In this document: positions 9,723 to 19,278 of the stretch, one piece after another
Position numbering within the stretch: position 1 is the first letter of the stretch
Layout of the letters: every line of letters begins with the position of its first letter
The notes under the pieces: generated by a model
Told to the model about the DNA's origin: nothing
Seen by the model: the letters and a program-made list of their open reading frames with translations, nothing else
Databases searched by the model: none
DNA from: Cyanobium sp. CZS48M
Lineage (GTDB): Bacteria > Cyanobacteriota > Cyanobacteriia > PCC-6307 > Cyanobiaceae
Assembly: GCA_030373145.1 (NCBI GenBank)
Contig: JAUCZK010000005.1
Span: 62,001 to 126,000, forward strand
Length of the DNA stretch: 64,000 nt
Direction: 5' to 3'
Program-made: the position numbers and the translations under genes

Positions 9723-10838
9723 TCAGGCGCTGGGCGGCAGCTCCAGCAGGAAGGCGTTGCCGGCACCGGGGAGATCGCTGGCGGCACGGCTGGGGGGGCA
9801 GAGCAGGCTCAGCTCACCGCCGAGGCTGCGGGCCAGATCCCTGGCCAAGGCCAACCCCAGCCCCGTGCCAGGCAGCTCCTGACCCCTTTCCCCACGGATC
9901 CCCCGCCCGAAGATCGATTCGTGCTCGTGATCGGCGATCGCCAGTCCCCCATCCCAGACCGTGAGCCTGGGGCAGCCGCCTGGGGCCAGGGCGCTGTGCA
10001 GACCAACGCTGCTGCCTTCGGGGCTGTAGCGGAAGGCGTTCTCCAGCAGGTTGGCGAGAATCTCGGCCACCACAGCGCTGTCACCGCGCCAGTCCGGCAG
10101 GGTGGCGGGGGCCTGCCAGGGGCGCCCCTGCAAAGAGGCGGTGGCGGCGGCGCGCTGCAGCAGAGGTTCGACCCGCTCCCGCAGCGGCGTTGCCTCGCCG
10201 GTCCGGAGGGATGGGGGCAGCAGCAGGGGGCCTGCGCTCTGGGGGCCGGCCTGGAGCGCCGTTGGATCCGTGAGCCCGTCGATCGCTTCGATGTAGCGGT
10301 GCAGCTGCTGCCCTTCCACCAGCAGGTTCTCCACCAGGGCCCGGTTCTCGGGATCGCCCTCGAGCCGTCGTTTGAGCAGCTGGGCAAAGGTGCGCAGGGC
10401 GGCCAGGGGGTTGCGCATCTGGTGCACCAGCAGGCGCAACTGCTGCTGCTGCCGCTCCAGCTGCCCGCTCAGGCGCTGGTGCTCCAGATCCAGCAGCAGG
10501 GCTTCGGTCAGCGCCTGGGCCGCCGCCTGCAGCCGGGGATGGAGGTTGGCGGGCCAGGCGCTGCCGGCCAACTCCACCCGCAGGGCGCCCAGCAGGGTGC
10601 TCTGGTGGCGCAGGGGCAGCCAGCGGCGCTCCGCACTGGGCAGCAGCAGGCTCTGGTCTTCCTCCACGGCGGGAAGTGCCCTGCGCTGCGGCGGCCAGTG
10701 GCCAGCCGGCATCAGCGCCAGCTTGCCGTCATCCCGGGGCATGGCCAGATACACCACCAGGGAGCGGAGATCGCTGCGGTCAGCGAACTGCTCAAGCTGC
10801 AGCTGCAGCAGAGTCAGGAAGCGCGGTGACACCTGCAT
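9723..10838 (-). CDS. sensor histidine kinase
   Basis: H-box LVHQMRNPLAALRTFAQLL; HATPase_c motifs NLLENAFRYSPEG and GTGLGLALARDLA. Confidence 0.87.
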   Translation of the reverse strand: MQVSPRFLTLLQLQLEQFADRSDLRSLVVYLAMPRDDGKLALMPAGHWPPQRRALPAVEEDQSLLLPSAERRWLPLRHQSTLLGALRVELAGSAWPANLHPRLQAAAQALTEALLLDLEHQRLSGQLERQQQQLRLLVHQMRNPLAALRTFAQLLKRRLEGDPENRALVENLLVEGQQLHRYIEAIDGLTDPTALQAGPQSAGPLLLPPSLRTGEATPLRERVEPLLQRAAATASLQGRPWQAPATLPDWRGDSAVVAEILANLLENAFRYSPEGSSVGLHSALAPGGCPRLTVWDGGLAIADHEHESIFGRGIRGERGQELPGTGLGLALARDLARSLGGELSLLCPPSRAASDLPGAGNAFLLELPPSA

Positions 10839-11002
10839 CTGGAGCTGAACGGGAGAGCCTGCGAAAAAAATTCCTGGATCCGTGCTGAAAATCTCGGAAA
10901 CTGCCTTAAGATTTACGTATCGACCATTACTTCGCGGTCCGCGAGCGGACCTCCAGGTGCAGGGGCGAACGCATCGGTTGCACTTTCCTGCAAACGAGGC
11001 TA

Positions 11003-11032
11003 CAGCAGAGGGAGACCCGTCTCTCTCTGCTG
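11003..11032 (+). other. 13-bp stem / 4-nt loop hairpin in the long 5' region of the DUF3155 gene
   Basis: cagcagagggaga-cccg-tctctctctgctg, complementary with one G:U pair. Confidence 0.55.
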
Positions 11033-11244
11033 TTCGGAGCTTTCCCCTGGGATCGCTCCGGGATGCTTCCTCTCTGGCGATTTCTTGAGCAGCTGCCAGC
11101 AGCCGCCCCAGGACTTCCGCTCCCGGTTGCCAGATGTCTGGACGTGCCTGCGCTCCCCCAAGGGGCGCTCAGCCGATCTGTCTCGCACTGCGAGACCGGC
11201 CCATCCTTCCCATCCCTCTCCATCTCCCCCTCGGGAGTTGTTTC

Positions 11245-11616
11245 ATGTCCAAGAAGCGCAAGCGGATCAGTCGCCGTCGTCTCGCCGGTCAGCGCGTGCT
11301 CGCCCACGTGCCCACCCACAACCTGGAGACAGGAGAACACAAGCCGGTCACCGCGGCTCGCCGTTACATCGCCGAAACCGGCCTTGAGGCGCCTGCCCTG
11401 CTCAACGTCCGTCGCAACGAGCACACCACCGATCGCTTCTTCTGGGGCGAAAAGGGCCTGTTCAGCGCTCAGTACGCCGAGGAGAACCATTTCCTCTTTC
11501 CTTCCCTGCGCCTGATCGTTGATCAGGTTGGTGAAGACAATATCTTCGCTGGCCTCGAAGCCAATGGCTCCGACGACTGGGAGGAAATGGAAGAGTACGA
11601 ATACGCCTTCGTCTGA
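11245..11616 (+). CDS. DUF3155 domain-containing protein
   Basis: KKRKRISRRRLAGQRVLAHVPTHNLETGEHKPVTAARRYI...RRNEHTTDRFFWGEKGLF; in-frame ATG at 11245. Confidence 0.83.
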   Translation: MSKKRKRISRRRLAGQRVLAHVPTHNLETGEHKPVTAARRYIAETGLEAPALLNVRRNEHTTDRFFWGEKGLFSAQYAEENHFLFPSLRLIVDQVGEDNIFAGLEANGSDDWEEMEEYEYAFV

Positions 11617-11644
11617 GCCCAGCCCCCGGGCCCACGGACCCAAC

Positions 11645-11677
11645 AACCCCCGCTGGATCCCTGGATCCGCGGGGGTT
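11645..11677 (+). terminator. probable intrinsic terminator after the DUF3155 gene
   Basis: aacccccgc...gcgggggtt 9-bp stem followed by short T-rich stretch (tttgttc). Confidence 0.65.
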
Positions 11678-11680
11678 TGT

Positions 11681-12286
11681 TCATGGGGATGGCTGCGGCC
11701 AGTGCTCCAGCAGGAAGGAGCGGATCGACGGGAACAGGGCCGGGTCGATGGTGTGGCCCCCCGGGAAGCCCAGCAGCTGGCTCTCGCCGCCGGCGCCGCG
11801 CCAGAGCCGTTGCAGTTCTTCGCTGGCGGCGTAGGGCACCACTGGATCCGCTCGGCCGTGGCTGAGCAGGATCGGCGGCAGGGGGGCATGGGGGCTCCAG
11901 CCGGGGTGGGGATAGCCGCTGCAAGCGATCACGGCGGCCACCGGCAGATCAGCCGCCACATCGAGGGCCATGGCGGCCCCCTGGGAGAAGCCCAGAACAA
12001 TGGTCTGCTGCAGGGGCAGGCTCTCCGCCAGGGCCTCCAGCCGCTGGCGCAGCTGCTGCCGTGCGCCCACCAGACCTGGCCACTCCGGCTGCTGCAAGTC
12101 GTACCACTGGCGACCCACTCCGTGGGGATGGGCTTCCGGCGCCCGCAGGCTGATCACCCCCGTGGAGCGCCCGGCCAGCTCTTCGCCCAGATCCAGCAGG
12201 TCGTCGGCATCGGCACCCCAGCCATGCAGGAGCACCAGCCGCTGCTGGGCGGCGGCTGGTCCGCGAATCAGAAGGTCATCCGTCAT
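11681..12286 (-). CDS. alpha/beta hydrolase, phospholipase/carboxylesterase family
   Basis: LVLLHGWGADADDL, LGFSQGAAMALD, HGRADPVVPY; ATG at 12286. Confidence 0.88.
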   Translation of the reverse strand: MTDDLLIRGPAAAQQRLVLLHGWGADADDLLDLGEELAGRSTGVISLRAPEAHPHGVGRQWYDLQQPEWPGLVGARQQLRQRLEALAESLPLQQTIVLGFSQGAAMALDVAADLPVAAVIACSGYPHPGWSPHAPLPPILLSHGRADPVVPYAASEELQRLWRGAGGESQLLGFPGGHTIDPALFPSIRSFLLEHWPQPSP

Positions 12287-12422
12287 GGGAGTGGGGGGTA
12301 CGGCGCGCTCGGGTGGGGGCGCCGGCGGCAGGGCCGGAGCTGGGGCCATGGTGCTGCTCGATCGCGGCCCTTGGGGGTGTGCCGCTGCGTAAGTTGTGGC
12401 CAGCACGCCGTCACGACCGTCC

Positions 12423-13994
12423 ATGGCCCCCACCGCGCTGCTCAGTGTGTCGAACAAGCAGGGTGTGGTGGAACTCGCCACGGCCCTGCACCACCGCCAT
12501 GGCTACAGCCTGCTCTCCAGTGGCGGCACGGCGACCACCCTGGCCGCCGCCGGCCTGCCGGTGACCCGTGTGGCCGATCACACCGGAGCTCCGGAGATCC
12601 TCGGTGGCCGGGTCAAGACCCTGCACCCGCGCATCCACGGCGGCATCCTGGCCCGCCGCGACGATCCGGCCCACCAAGCTGATCTGGAGGCCCAGGCGAT
12701 CACCCCCATCGATGTGGTGGTGGTGAACCTCTATCCCTTCCGCGAAACCGTGGCGGATCCGGCCGTGTCCTGGCAGAAGGCGGTGGAAACGATCGACATC
12801 GGCGGCCCGGCGATGGTGCGCGCCGCCGCCAAGAACCACGCCGATGTGGCGGTGCTCACCGACCCTTGCCAGTACGCCGACTTCCTCGCGGCCCTGGCCG
12901 AGGATCGGCTGGATGCCGCCCTGCGCCGCCAGCTCGCCCTGGAGGCCTTTCGCCACACCGCCAGCTACGACAGCGCCATCAGCGCCTGGCTGGCGCAGCA
13001 ACTGGAGCCAGCCGCCGCGCCGCAGGAGCCTGCCGCTGCTCAGCAGCCTCCCCTGCGGCTGGAGTTGCCCTTGCGCCAGACCCTGCGCTATGGCGAGAAC
13101 CCCCACCAGCAGGCCGGCTGGTACAGCGAGCCAGGGGCGGGCTGGGGCGGGGCCCGTCAACTGCAGGGCAAGGAGCTCAGCTTCAACAACCTGCTGGATC
13201 TCGATGCCGCCCTGGCCACCGTGCGCGAGTTCGGTTATGGCGGCGAAGTGCAGCCGGCCGCCGTGGTGGTCAAGCACACCAACCCCTGCGGGGTGGCGGT
13301 GGGCGGCAGCATCGCCGAGGCTCTGCAGCGGGCTCTGGCGGCCGATTCGGTCTCGGCCTTCGGCGGCATCGTGGCCCTCAACGCGGTGGTGGATGGGGCC
13401 AGCGCCGAGCGGCTCACCAGCCTGTTCCTGGAGTGCGTCGTGGCGCCTGGATTCAGCCAGGAGGCCCTGGCGCGCCTGGGGACCAAGGCCAATCTGCGCC
13501 TGCTGGAGCTGCCTGCCGCCGCGGTGGCCCTGGCGCCAAGGCGTCAGCTGCGCACCGTGCTCGGTGGCCTGCTGGCCCAGGACCTCGATGATCAGGCCGT
13601 CCTTGAAGACGCCTGGCAGGTGGTCAGCCAGCGGCCGCCCAGCCCCGCCGAGCTCGACGACCTGCGCTTTGCCTGGCGCCTGGTGCGCCATGTGCGCTCC
13701 AACGCGATCGTGGTGGCCAGAGGCGGAGTCAGCCTGGGGATCGGTGCCGGACAGATGAACCGGGTGGGCTCCGCCCGCCTCGCCCTGGAGGCGGCCGCAG
13801 CAGCCAGTCAGGGGGCGGTGCTGGCCAGTGATGGCTTCTTCCCTTTCGGGGACACCGTGCGGCTGGCGGCGGAGCACGGGATCAGCGCGCTGATTCAGCC
13901 GGGCGGCAGCGTGCGCGACGGGGAATCGATCGAAGCCTGCGATCAGCTCGGTCTGGCGATGGTCTGCACCGGCCAGCGCCACTTCCTGCACTGA
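12423..13994 (+). CDS. purH: bifunctional phosphoribosylaminoimidazolecarboxamide formyltransferase/IMP cyclohydrolase
   Basis: ALLSVSNKQGVVELA, LSSGGTATTLAAAG, GGRVKTLHPRIHGGIL, LRYGENPHQQA. Confidence 0.97.
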   Translation: MAPTALLSVSNKQGVVELATALHHRHGYSLLSSGGTATTLAAAGLPVTRVADHTGAPEILGGRVKTLHPRIHGGILARRDDPAHQADLEAQAITPIDVVVVNLYPFRETVADPAVSWQKAVETIDIGGPAMVRAAAKNHADVAVLTDPCQYADFLAALAEDRLDAALRRQLALEAFRHTASYDSAISAWLAQQLEPAAAPQEPAAAQQPPLRLELPLRQTLRYGENPHQQAGWYSEPGAGWGGARQLQGKELSFNNLLDLDAALATVREFGYGGEVQPAAVVVKHTNPCGVAVGGSIAEALQRALAADSVSAFGGIVALNAVVDGASAERLTSLFLECVVAPGFSQEALARLGTKANLRLLELPAAAVALAPRRQLRTVLGGLLAQDLDDQAVLEDAWQVVSQRPPSPAELDDLRFAWRLVRHVRSNAIVVARGGVSLGIGAGQMNRVGSARLALEAAAAASQGAVLASDGFFPFGDTVRLAAEHGISALIQPGGSVRDGESIEACDQLGLAMVCTGQRHFLH

Positions 13995-14095
13995 AGACCC
14001 TCGAGCCACGCCCTCAACGGCTGCACGGCGTGCGCTGAACGGCGCGGGGAGGGCGTGGAGCAGTAGTTTCGCCTCCAACGGAACGGCCTCACCCC

Positions 14096-14560
14096 GTGAC
14101 CATGCCCGACGCCCTCGCCTTCAACCTCAATTTCCTTCACCCGCTGCTGATGTGGGTGCTGCTTGCCCTCTCCGGCTATGCCCTGTTTCTAGGTATCAAG
14201 GCCAAGAAGACCCGCACCGCCGATGCGGCACAGCGCAAGGAGCTGATCAAGGGCCAGTTCGCCCAGCGCCACTTCCAGATCGGCTCGATCGTGCTGGCGG
14301 TGATGGTGCTGGGCAGCTTCGGCGGAATGGCCGTCACTTACATCAACAACGGCAAGCTGTTTGTGGGCCCGCACCTGCTGGTGGGCATCGCCATGGTCAG
14401 CCTGATCGCCGTGGCGGCCTCCCTCTCGCCGCTGATGCTCAAGGGCAATCTGATCGCCCGCAAGGCCCACGTGGGCCTGAACATGACCCTGATGACCCTC
14501 TTCCTCTGGCAGGCGGTCACCGGCATGCAGATCGTCAACAAGATCTGGACCAACCGCTGA
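14096..14560 (+). CDS. DUF4079 domain-containing membrane protein
   Basis: NLNFLHPLLMWVLLALSGYALFLGIKAKKTR...AHVGLNMTLMTLFLWQAVTGMQIV. Confidence 0.8.
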   Translation: MTMPDALAFNLNFLHPLLMWVLLALSGYALFLGIKAKKTRTADAAQRKELIKGQFAQRHFQIGSIVLAVMVLGSFGGMAVTYINNGKLFVGPHLLVGIAMVSLIAVAASLSPLMLKGNLIARKAHVGLNMTLMTLFLWQAVTGMQIVNKIWTNR

Positions 14561-14638
14561 AGCCTGATCAGCTGGGATCTGATCCCCTGCCCACGGCTCA
14601 GCGGAGTCTTGTCATGAGCAAGCCCAGCACCGCCTGGA

Positions 14639-15316
14639 TCAGAACGGGGCCCGCCGGCGCGGCGGGCAGGGCAGCTGGTGGGTGGCGTGGAAATCTTCCT
14701 GGACCTTCCAGGTGAGTTTGCGCGAGATCTGCCGCACGATCTGTCGCAGCAGGTGATCGCCGCTGGATTGCACCAGCTTGTCGGGAAGCAGGCCGATCAC
14801 CGCCGGCAGCCGGATCCATACGCAGAGGTCCAGGTCCCAGCGCACCTGGGTGAGGGGGTCGCCCAAGCCCTCTTCCAGCTGCAGGGCGGCGTTGAATTCG
14901 ACGTCGTAGATCTCCTGCAGGCTGGCATCGGGATCGCTCAGGGCCGCCGTGAGAATGCGATAGACGCCCTCGCTCTGGGGCAGGAGCTCAAGGCCGATGG
15001 TGGGCTCCACCTCGAAGCCGAAATTGCCGAAGCGCCCCAGGGTCAGGGCATAGCCGTTGGGCCCGAGCGGCTGAACCTTCATCGGCGCCGCGCAGCGCCT
15101 GAACCAGCCGTCGTGATGGTCTAGGTAGTCGCCCACCACGTGGGACGGCGCCCGCATCTCCATCACATCGGCGAAGGTGCTGGTGTAACGATGAACCCGC
15201 TGATCGTCGCTGTGGCGCAGCGGCAGGGCGGCCTCGGCCGTTGAGCCCTGGGCAGACGGCGGATCCTGGGGAAGGGCCACGGTCGTCGAGGCGTCGCGGG
15301 ACAGGGCGGTGCTCAA
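14639..15316 (-). CDS. DUF1997 domain-containing protein
   Basis: YALTLGRFGNFGFEVEPTIGLELLPQ...LDLCVWIRLPAVIGLLPDKLVQSSGDHLLRQIVRQISRKLTWKVQEDFH. Confidence 0.75.
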   Translation of the reverse strand: MSTALSRDASTTVALPQDPPSAQGSTAEAALPLRHSDDQRVHRYTSTFADVMEMRAPSHVVGDYLDHHDGWFRRCAAPMKVQPLGPNGYALTLGRFGNFGFEVEPTIGLELLPQSEGVYRILTAALSDPDASLQEIYDVEFNAALQLEEGLGDPLTQVRWDLDLCVWIRLPAVIGLLPDKLVQSSGDHLLRQIVRQISRKLTWKVQEDFHATHQLPCPPRRRAPF

Positions 15317-15445
15317 AACTGTTCGATCTCCTGGTGGCCCGAGTGACTGCCCCTGGATGGCGGGAGATGAGAATTCAATGTAACTGCTGCTTGCAGGGGG
15401 AATCGCTGCGCTTGTGACAGCGATGGAGCTGAGGCTCGAAGGGCC

Positions 15446-16642
15446 TCAGTCGCCGCAGAGCTGCATCAGGTGGCGGATCACGTCCTCCACCACCCGGTCT
15501 GGAGTGGAGGCGCCGGAGGTGATGCCCACCCGCAGGGGCCCTTCAGGCAGGAACGGGGCCACCACCTCCAGATCGCCCCCCAGGGGCATGTGCTCGATGC
15601 GGTTGCCAGGCCCGATCCGCTCGGGTGTGTCGATGTGGAAGGAGCGGATGCCGCGGCTGATGGCGATCTCCTGCAGGTGCGTGGTGTTCGAGGAGTTGTA
15701 GCCGCCGATGACCACCATCAGGTCGAGCGGTTCATCCACCAGGGAGAACATGGCGTCCTGGCGCTCCTGGGTGGCGTCGCAGATGGTGTTGAAGGCCAGG
15801 AAGTGGTCGTTGAGCTCGGCCGGGCCGTAGCGCTGCAGCATGGTGCGCTCGAACATGCGGCCGATCTCCTCGGTTTCGCTCTTGAGCATCGTCGTCTGGT
15901 TGGCCACGCCGACGCGCGCCAGGTCCCGGTCGGGGTCGAAGCCGGGAGAGGAGGCCTTGGCGAAGTGGCTGATGAAGGCCTCACGGTCGCCCTTCCCGAG
16001 GATGTAATCGCAGACCATCTGCGCTTCGGCCAGGCCCAGCACCACCAGGTAGGTGCCGGCAAAGGAGCTGGTGGCCAGGGTTTCCTCGTGCTTCACCTTG
16101 CCGTGGATGATTGAGCTGAAGGCATGCTTCTTGTGCTTCTCCACGGTGTTCCACACCTTGGACACCCAGGGGCAGGTGGTGTCGACGATGTGGCAGCCGC
16201 GCTCGTTCAGCAGCTGCATCTCCTGAACCGTGGCGCCGAAGGCGGGCAGGATCACAACATCACCGACGCCCACCTCGGAGAAGTCCTTGACCCCTTCCTC
16301 GACGCGGATGAACAGCACGTTCATGTCGCGCAGGTGCGCGTTCACCGAGGGGTTGTGGATGATTTCGTTGGTGATCCAGATCCGCTCGCTGGGGTAGTGA
16401 CGCCGGGTTTCATAGGCCATGGCCACGGCACGCTCCACGCCCCAGCAGAAGCCGAAGGCCTCGGCCAGACGCACGGTCAGCCGGCCATGGCGCAGCTCGT
16501 AGCCGTTCTCACGGATGGTGGCGATCAGCTCGCTCTGATAGGCCTCCTCCAGGTTGACCGCCACCTGCTCGCCCAGGCCGAAGCCGCGGCGGTTGTAGCG
16601 CTCCGAGTGGTGCAGCGAGCGTTTGAAGGCGCGGGTGTCCAT
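15446..16642 (-). CDS. ispH: 4-hydroxy-3-methylbut-2-enyl diphosphate reductase
   Basis: [37 protein letters not shown]; cyanobacterial N-terminus [22 protein letters not shown]. Confidence 0.96.
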   Translation of the reverse strand: MDTRAFKRSLHHSERYNRRGFGLGEQVAVNLEEAYQSELIATIRENGYELRHGRLTVRLAEAFGFCWGVERAVAMAYETRRHYPSERIWITNEIIHNPSVNAHLRDMNVLFIRVEEGVKDFSEVGVGDVVILPAFGATVQEMQLLNERGCHIVDTTCPWVSKVWNTVEKHKKHAFSSIIHGKVKHEETLATSSFAGTYLVVLGLAEAQMVCDYILGKGDREAFISHFAKASSPGFDPDRDLARVGVANQTTMLKSETEEIGRMFERTMLQRYGPAELNDHFLAFNTICDATQERQDAMFSLVDEPLDLMVVIGGYNSSNTTHLQEIAISRGIRSFHIDTPERIGPGNRIEHMPLGGDLEVVAPFLPEGPLRVGITSGASTPDRVVEDVIRHLMQLCGD

Positions 16643-16700
16643 GGCGTCGCCGCAGGGCAGGCAGGGGCTGACTCTATGGGCTGTGGCCCATCGACGGGCG

Positions 16701-16729
16701 AAAAAAAGGCCCCGGTCGAAACCGGGGCC
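16701..16729 (-). terminator. intrinsic terminator downstream of amt
   Basis: minus-strand ggccccggt-ttcg-accggggcc followed by ttttttt. Confidence 0.88.
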
Positions 16730-16768
16730 AGCAGCGACCCTGGGGCCGGAATTGGAGGAGCCGGCTGC

Positions 16769-18238
16769 TCAGTTCGCCGTGGAGGCGAAGTCGGGATAGG
16801 CCTCCATGCCGTGCTCGGCGATGTCGAGACCTTCGATCTCTTCCCTCTCGCTGACGCGGATGCCACCGGAGAGGCTTCCGAGCACCGACCAGGTGATCCA
16901 GGCTGTGACGACGGCAAAGATGCCGTAGGCAATCACCCCGAGGATCTGAAGACCGAGCTGGCCGAAGCCATGGCCGAGGAGCAGGCCCTTGTCGGTGTTG
17001 AACAGACCCACCGCGAGGGTGCCCCAGATGCCGCAGGTGCCGTGCACGGACCAAGCGCCCACGGGATCATCGATGCCGAGACTGTCGATGAACGCCACCG
17101 AGAAGACGGCGAGGGTGCCGGCGATGAAGCCCACAACCCAAGACGCGGGCATCGAGAAACCATCGCAGCCGGCAGTGATGCCAACCAGCCCGGCCAGGAT
17201 GCCGTTGATGGTCATGGTCAGGTCGGGTTTGCCTGAGGTGAGCTGGGACACCAGCGTGCCGGCGATACCGCCACCAGCGGCCCCCAGGGTGGTGGTCACG
17301 GCGATGTAGGGAACGGTTTCGTTCATCGCCAGGACGGAGCCCGGGTTGAATCCGTACCAGCCGATCCAGAGCACCAGGCAGCCCAGGGTGGCAATCGCCA
17401 GGTTGTGGCCTGGAATGGCCTGGGTCCTGCCGTCGGTAAACTTGCCGATCCTGGGTCCGAGCAGCATGGCGCCCACCAGGCCACACCAGGCACCCACCGA
17501 GTGCACAAGGGTGGAGCCGGCGAAGTCGATGAAGCCCAGCTGGTTGAGCCAGCCGGCACCGTTCCACTTCCAGCTGCCGGCGATGGGGTAGATGAAGGCG
17601 ACGAGAACAAGCGAGAAGATCACGAACTCGCTGAACTTGATGCGCTCGGCCACCAGACCGGAAACGATGGTGGCGGAGGTGCCGGCGAAAGCCACCTGGA
17701 AGAGGAAGTCGACCGATGGCACCAGGGCGGCATCCTTGACCATCTCCGCAGTGACGGTGGGATCAAAGAACAGACCCAGCGGGCCGCCCTTGCCGTAGAA
17801 GAGCCAGCCGGGGATGACCGGCTCGCCATACATCAGCGAGAAGCCGATCAGCCAGTAGGCACTGGCCGCCAGGGCAAAGACGATCAGGTTCTTGGTGAGG
17901 ATGTTGGTGGCGTTTTTCTGGCGACACAGACCCGCTTCGACCATGGCGAAGCCGGCGTTCATGAAGATCACCAGGATGGCGGCGATCAGCAGCCAGACAT
18001 TGTTGATCAGGAAAGCCGGCGTGAGCTCCGGCAGCTCAGCGGCGTGGGCGGAGAGGTTGAACACCCCGAGGCCGAAGAGGGCCAGGGGCACACAGGCCAG
18101 CCAGGTGAGCGTGCGGGAATTGGAGAGTCCGCGGATGCTGCGCAGCAGCAGTTCAGGAGCTTCGAGCAGGCTCGCCTCCTGAAGACTCCGGGGCCGGCGT
18201 CGCCGAGGGGCGTGAGGAGCAATTGTCATGGAGCGCAA
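16769..18238 (-). CDS. amt: ammonium transporter
   Basis: NAGFAMVEAGLCRQKNATNILTKN, GAWCGLVGAMLLGPR, GTCGIWGTLAVGLF. Confidence 0.95.
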   Translation of the reverse strand: MRSMTIAPHAPRRRRPRSLQEASLLEAPELLLRSIRGLSNSRTLTWLACVPLALFGLGVFNLSAHAAELPELTPAFLINNVWLLIAAILVIFMNAGFAMVEAGLCRQKNATNILTKNLIVFALAASAYWLIGFSLMYGEPVIPGWLFYGKGGPLGLFFDPTVTAEMVKDAALVPSVDFLFQVAFAGTSATIVSGLVAERIKFSEFVIFSLVLVAFIYPIAGSWKWNGAGWLNQLGFIDFAGSTLVHSVGAWCGLVGAMLLGPRIGKFTDGRTQAIPGHNLAIATLGCLVLWIGWYGFNPGSVLAMNETVPYIAVTTTLGAAGGGIAGTLVSQLTSGKPDLTMTINGILAGLVGITAGCDGFSMPASWVVGFIAGTLAVFSVAFIDSLGIDDPVGAWSVHGTCGIWGTLAVGLFNTDKGLLLGHGFGQLGLQILGVIAYGIFAVVTAWITWSVLGSLSGGIRVSEREEIEGLDIAEHGMEAYPDFASTAN

Positions 18239-18357
18239 CGTCGCACAGGATTTTGCGGAACTAAGGATGAATCACGCCCGAGGGCGTTCCTACAAGGCAA
18301 AAGTGCACTCTGCGGCACCAATTGCTGGTGGCATCCGCTACAAAATCTTTGATCCGT

Positions 18358-19119
18358 TCACTCGGGTAAGCCCTGGGGCTCCCGGGGAATCAGCTCGGCC
18401 ACGCCAAGCCAGCTCACGGCCGCGGCGCTGAAGCCATAGCGCAGGGGCAGCACCTCAACCCCCGCCGAGAGGGCCTCCCGGAACAGTTCGCCGTAGCGGG
18501 GATCGGCCGAATCCCCCGGCGCGAAGCTCGTCACGTCGGCGCGGCTCAGGCAGGGCACCAGCAGGCCCCGGGCTTCGCTCCCCAGGGCCATCAGCTCCCG
18601 CAGGTGCTTCTGGCCCCTCTCCGTGACGGTGTCAGGGAAGAGGGCCAGCTCCCCTCGGCTCCAGGTGGTGTTTTTCACCTCCAGGTAGATGGGGCGTGGG
18701 TCGGCGGCATCGGCGGTCGGGCTCAGCAGCAGATCGATCCGGCTGCGGCGGCCTTCGCCGTAGGCCACCTCGGCGCGGATCGAGCCGATCGGCCCGATCC
18801 AGGGCTCCAGGCAGCCCGCTTCGATCGTGGCTCGCACCAGCCGGTTGGGCAGCATCGTGTTCACCCCCACCCAGCAGGGCGCGCCGTCGCTGCCGGGCAC
18901 CTGGGCCTGCTCCCAGGTCCAGGCCAGCTTGCGCTCCGGCCTGGGGTCGTGGCGCAGGCGCACGCGCCCACCCGGGAGCAGCACTCCGGTCATGGGACCG
19001 GTGTTGGGGCAATGGGCGATCACCACCTGGCCATCGGCCAGCTCCACATCGGCGAGAAAGCGCTTGTAGCGGCGCAGCAGCACTCCCTCCACCAGGTTCT
19101 GCATCGGCAGAATCGACAT
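18358..19119 (-). CDS. sfsA: DNA/RNA nuclease SfsA family protein (start 19119 or 19104)
   Basis: VEGVLLRRYKRFLADVELADG, HCPNTGPMTGVLLPG, LEVKNTTW, FPDTVTERGQKHLRELM. Confidence 0.92.
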   Translation of the reverse strand: MSILPMQNLVEGVLLRRYKRFLADVELADGQVVIAHCPNTGPMTGVLLPGGRVRLRHDPRPERKLAWTWEQAQVPGSDGAPCWVGVNTMLPNRLVRATIEAGCLEPWIGPIGSIRAEVAYGEGRRSRIDLLLSPTADAADPRPIYLEVKNTTWSRGELALFPDTVTERGQKHLRELMALGSEARGLLVPCLSRADVTSFAPGDSADPRYGELFREALSAGVEVLPLRYGFSAAAVSWLGVAELIPREPQGLPE

Positions 19120-19278
19120 GCCGGCGGGGCTGGGGCAAGGCTTCGGATCCGGCATCAATTCAGGGGCTGGCCAAGGGGTATTGGCTCTGGCATCCATGCT
19201 GCCGCTCGGCCAGCGGGCCTCGCTGCGGGCGGCTGGGTGGAGAATCCCCCGGTGGATGGGGCCCAACGGCCTGAGTGG

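Noticed and set aside
12411-14078. 555-aa minus-strand ORF
   Set aside because: Lies antisense over purH; His/Gln/Gly-rich artefact of GC-rich reverse strand.
15429-15449. ctgaggc-tcgaagg-gcctcag hairpin at the ispH 3' end as a terminator
   Set aside because: Only 7 bp, overlaps the coding end and lacks a U-tract.
18604-19278. N-terminal extension of the murJ ORF
   Set aside because: Antisense to sfsA; MurJ homology begins at the ATG at 19279.
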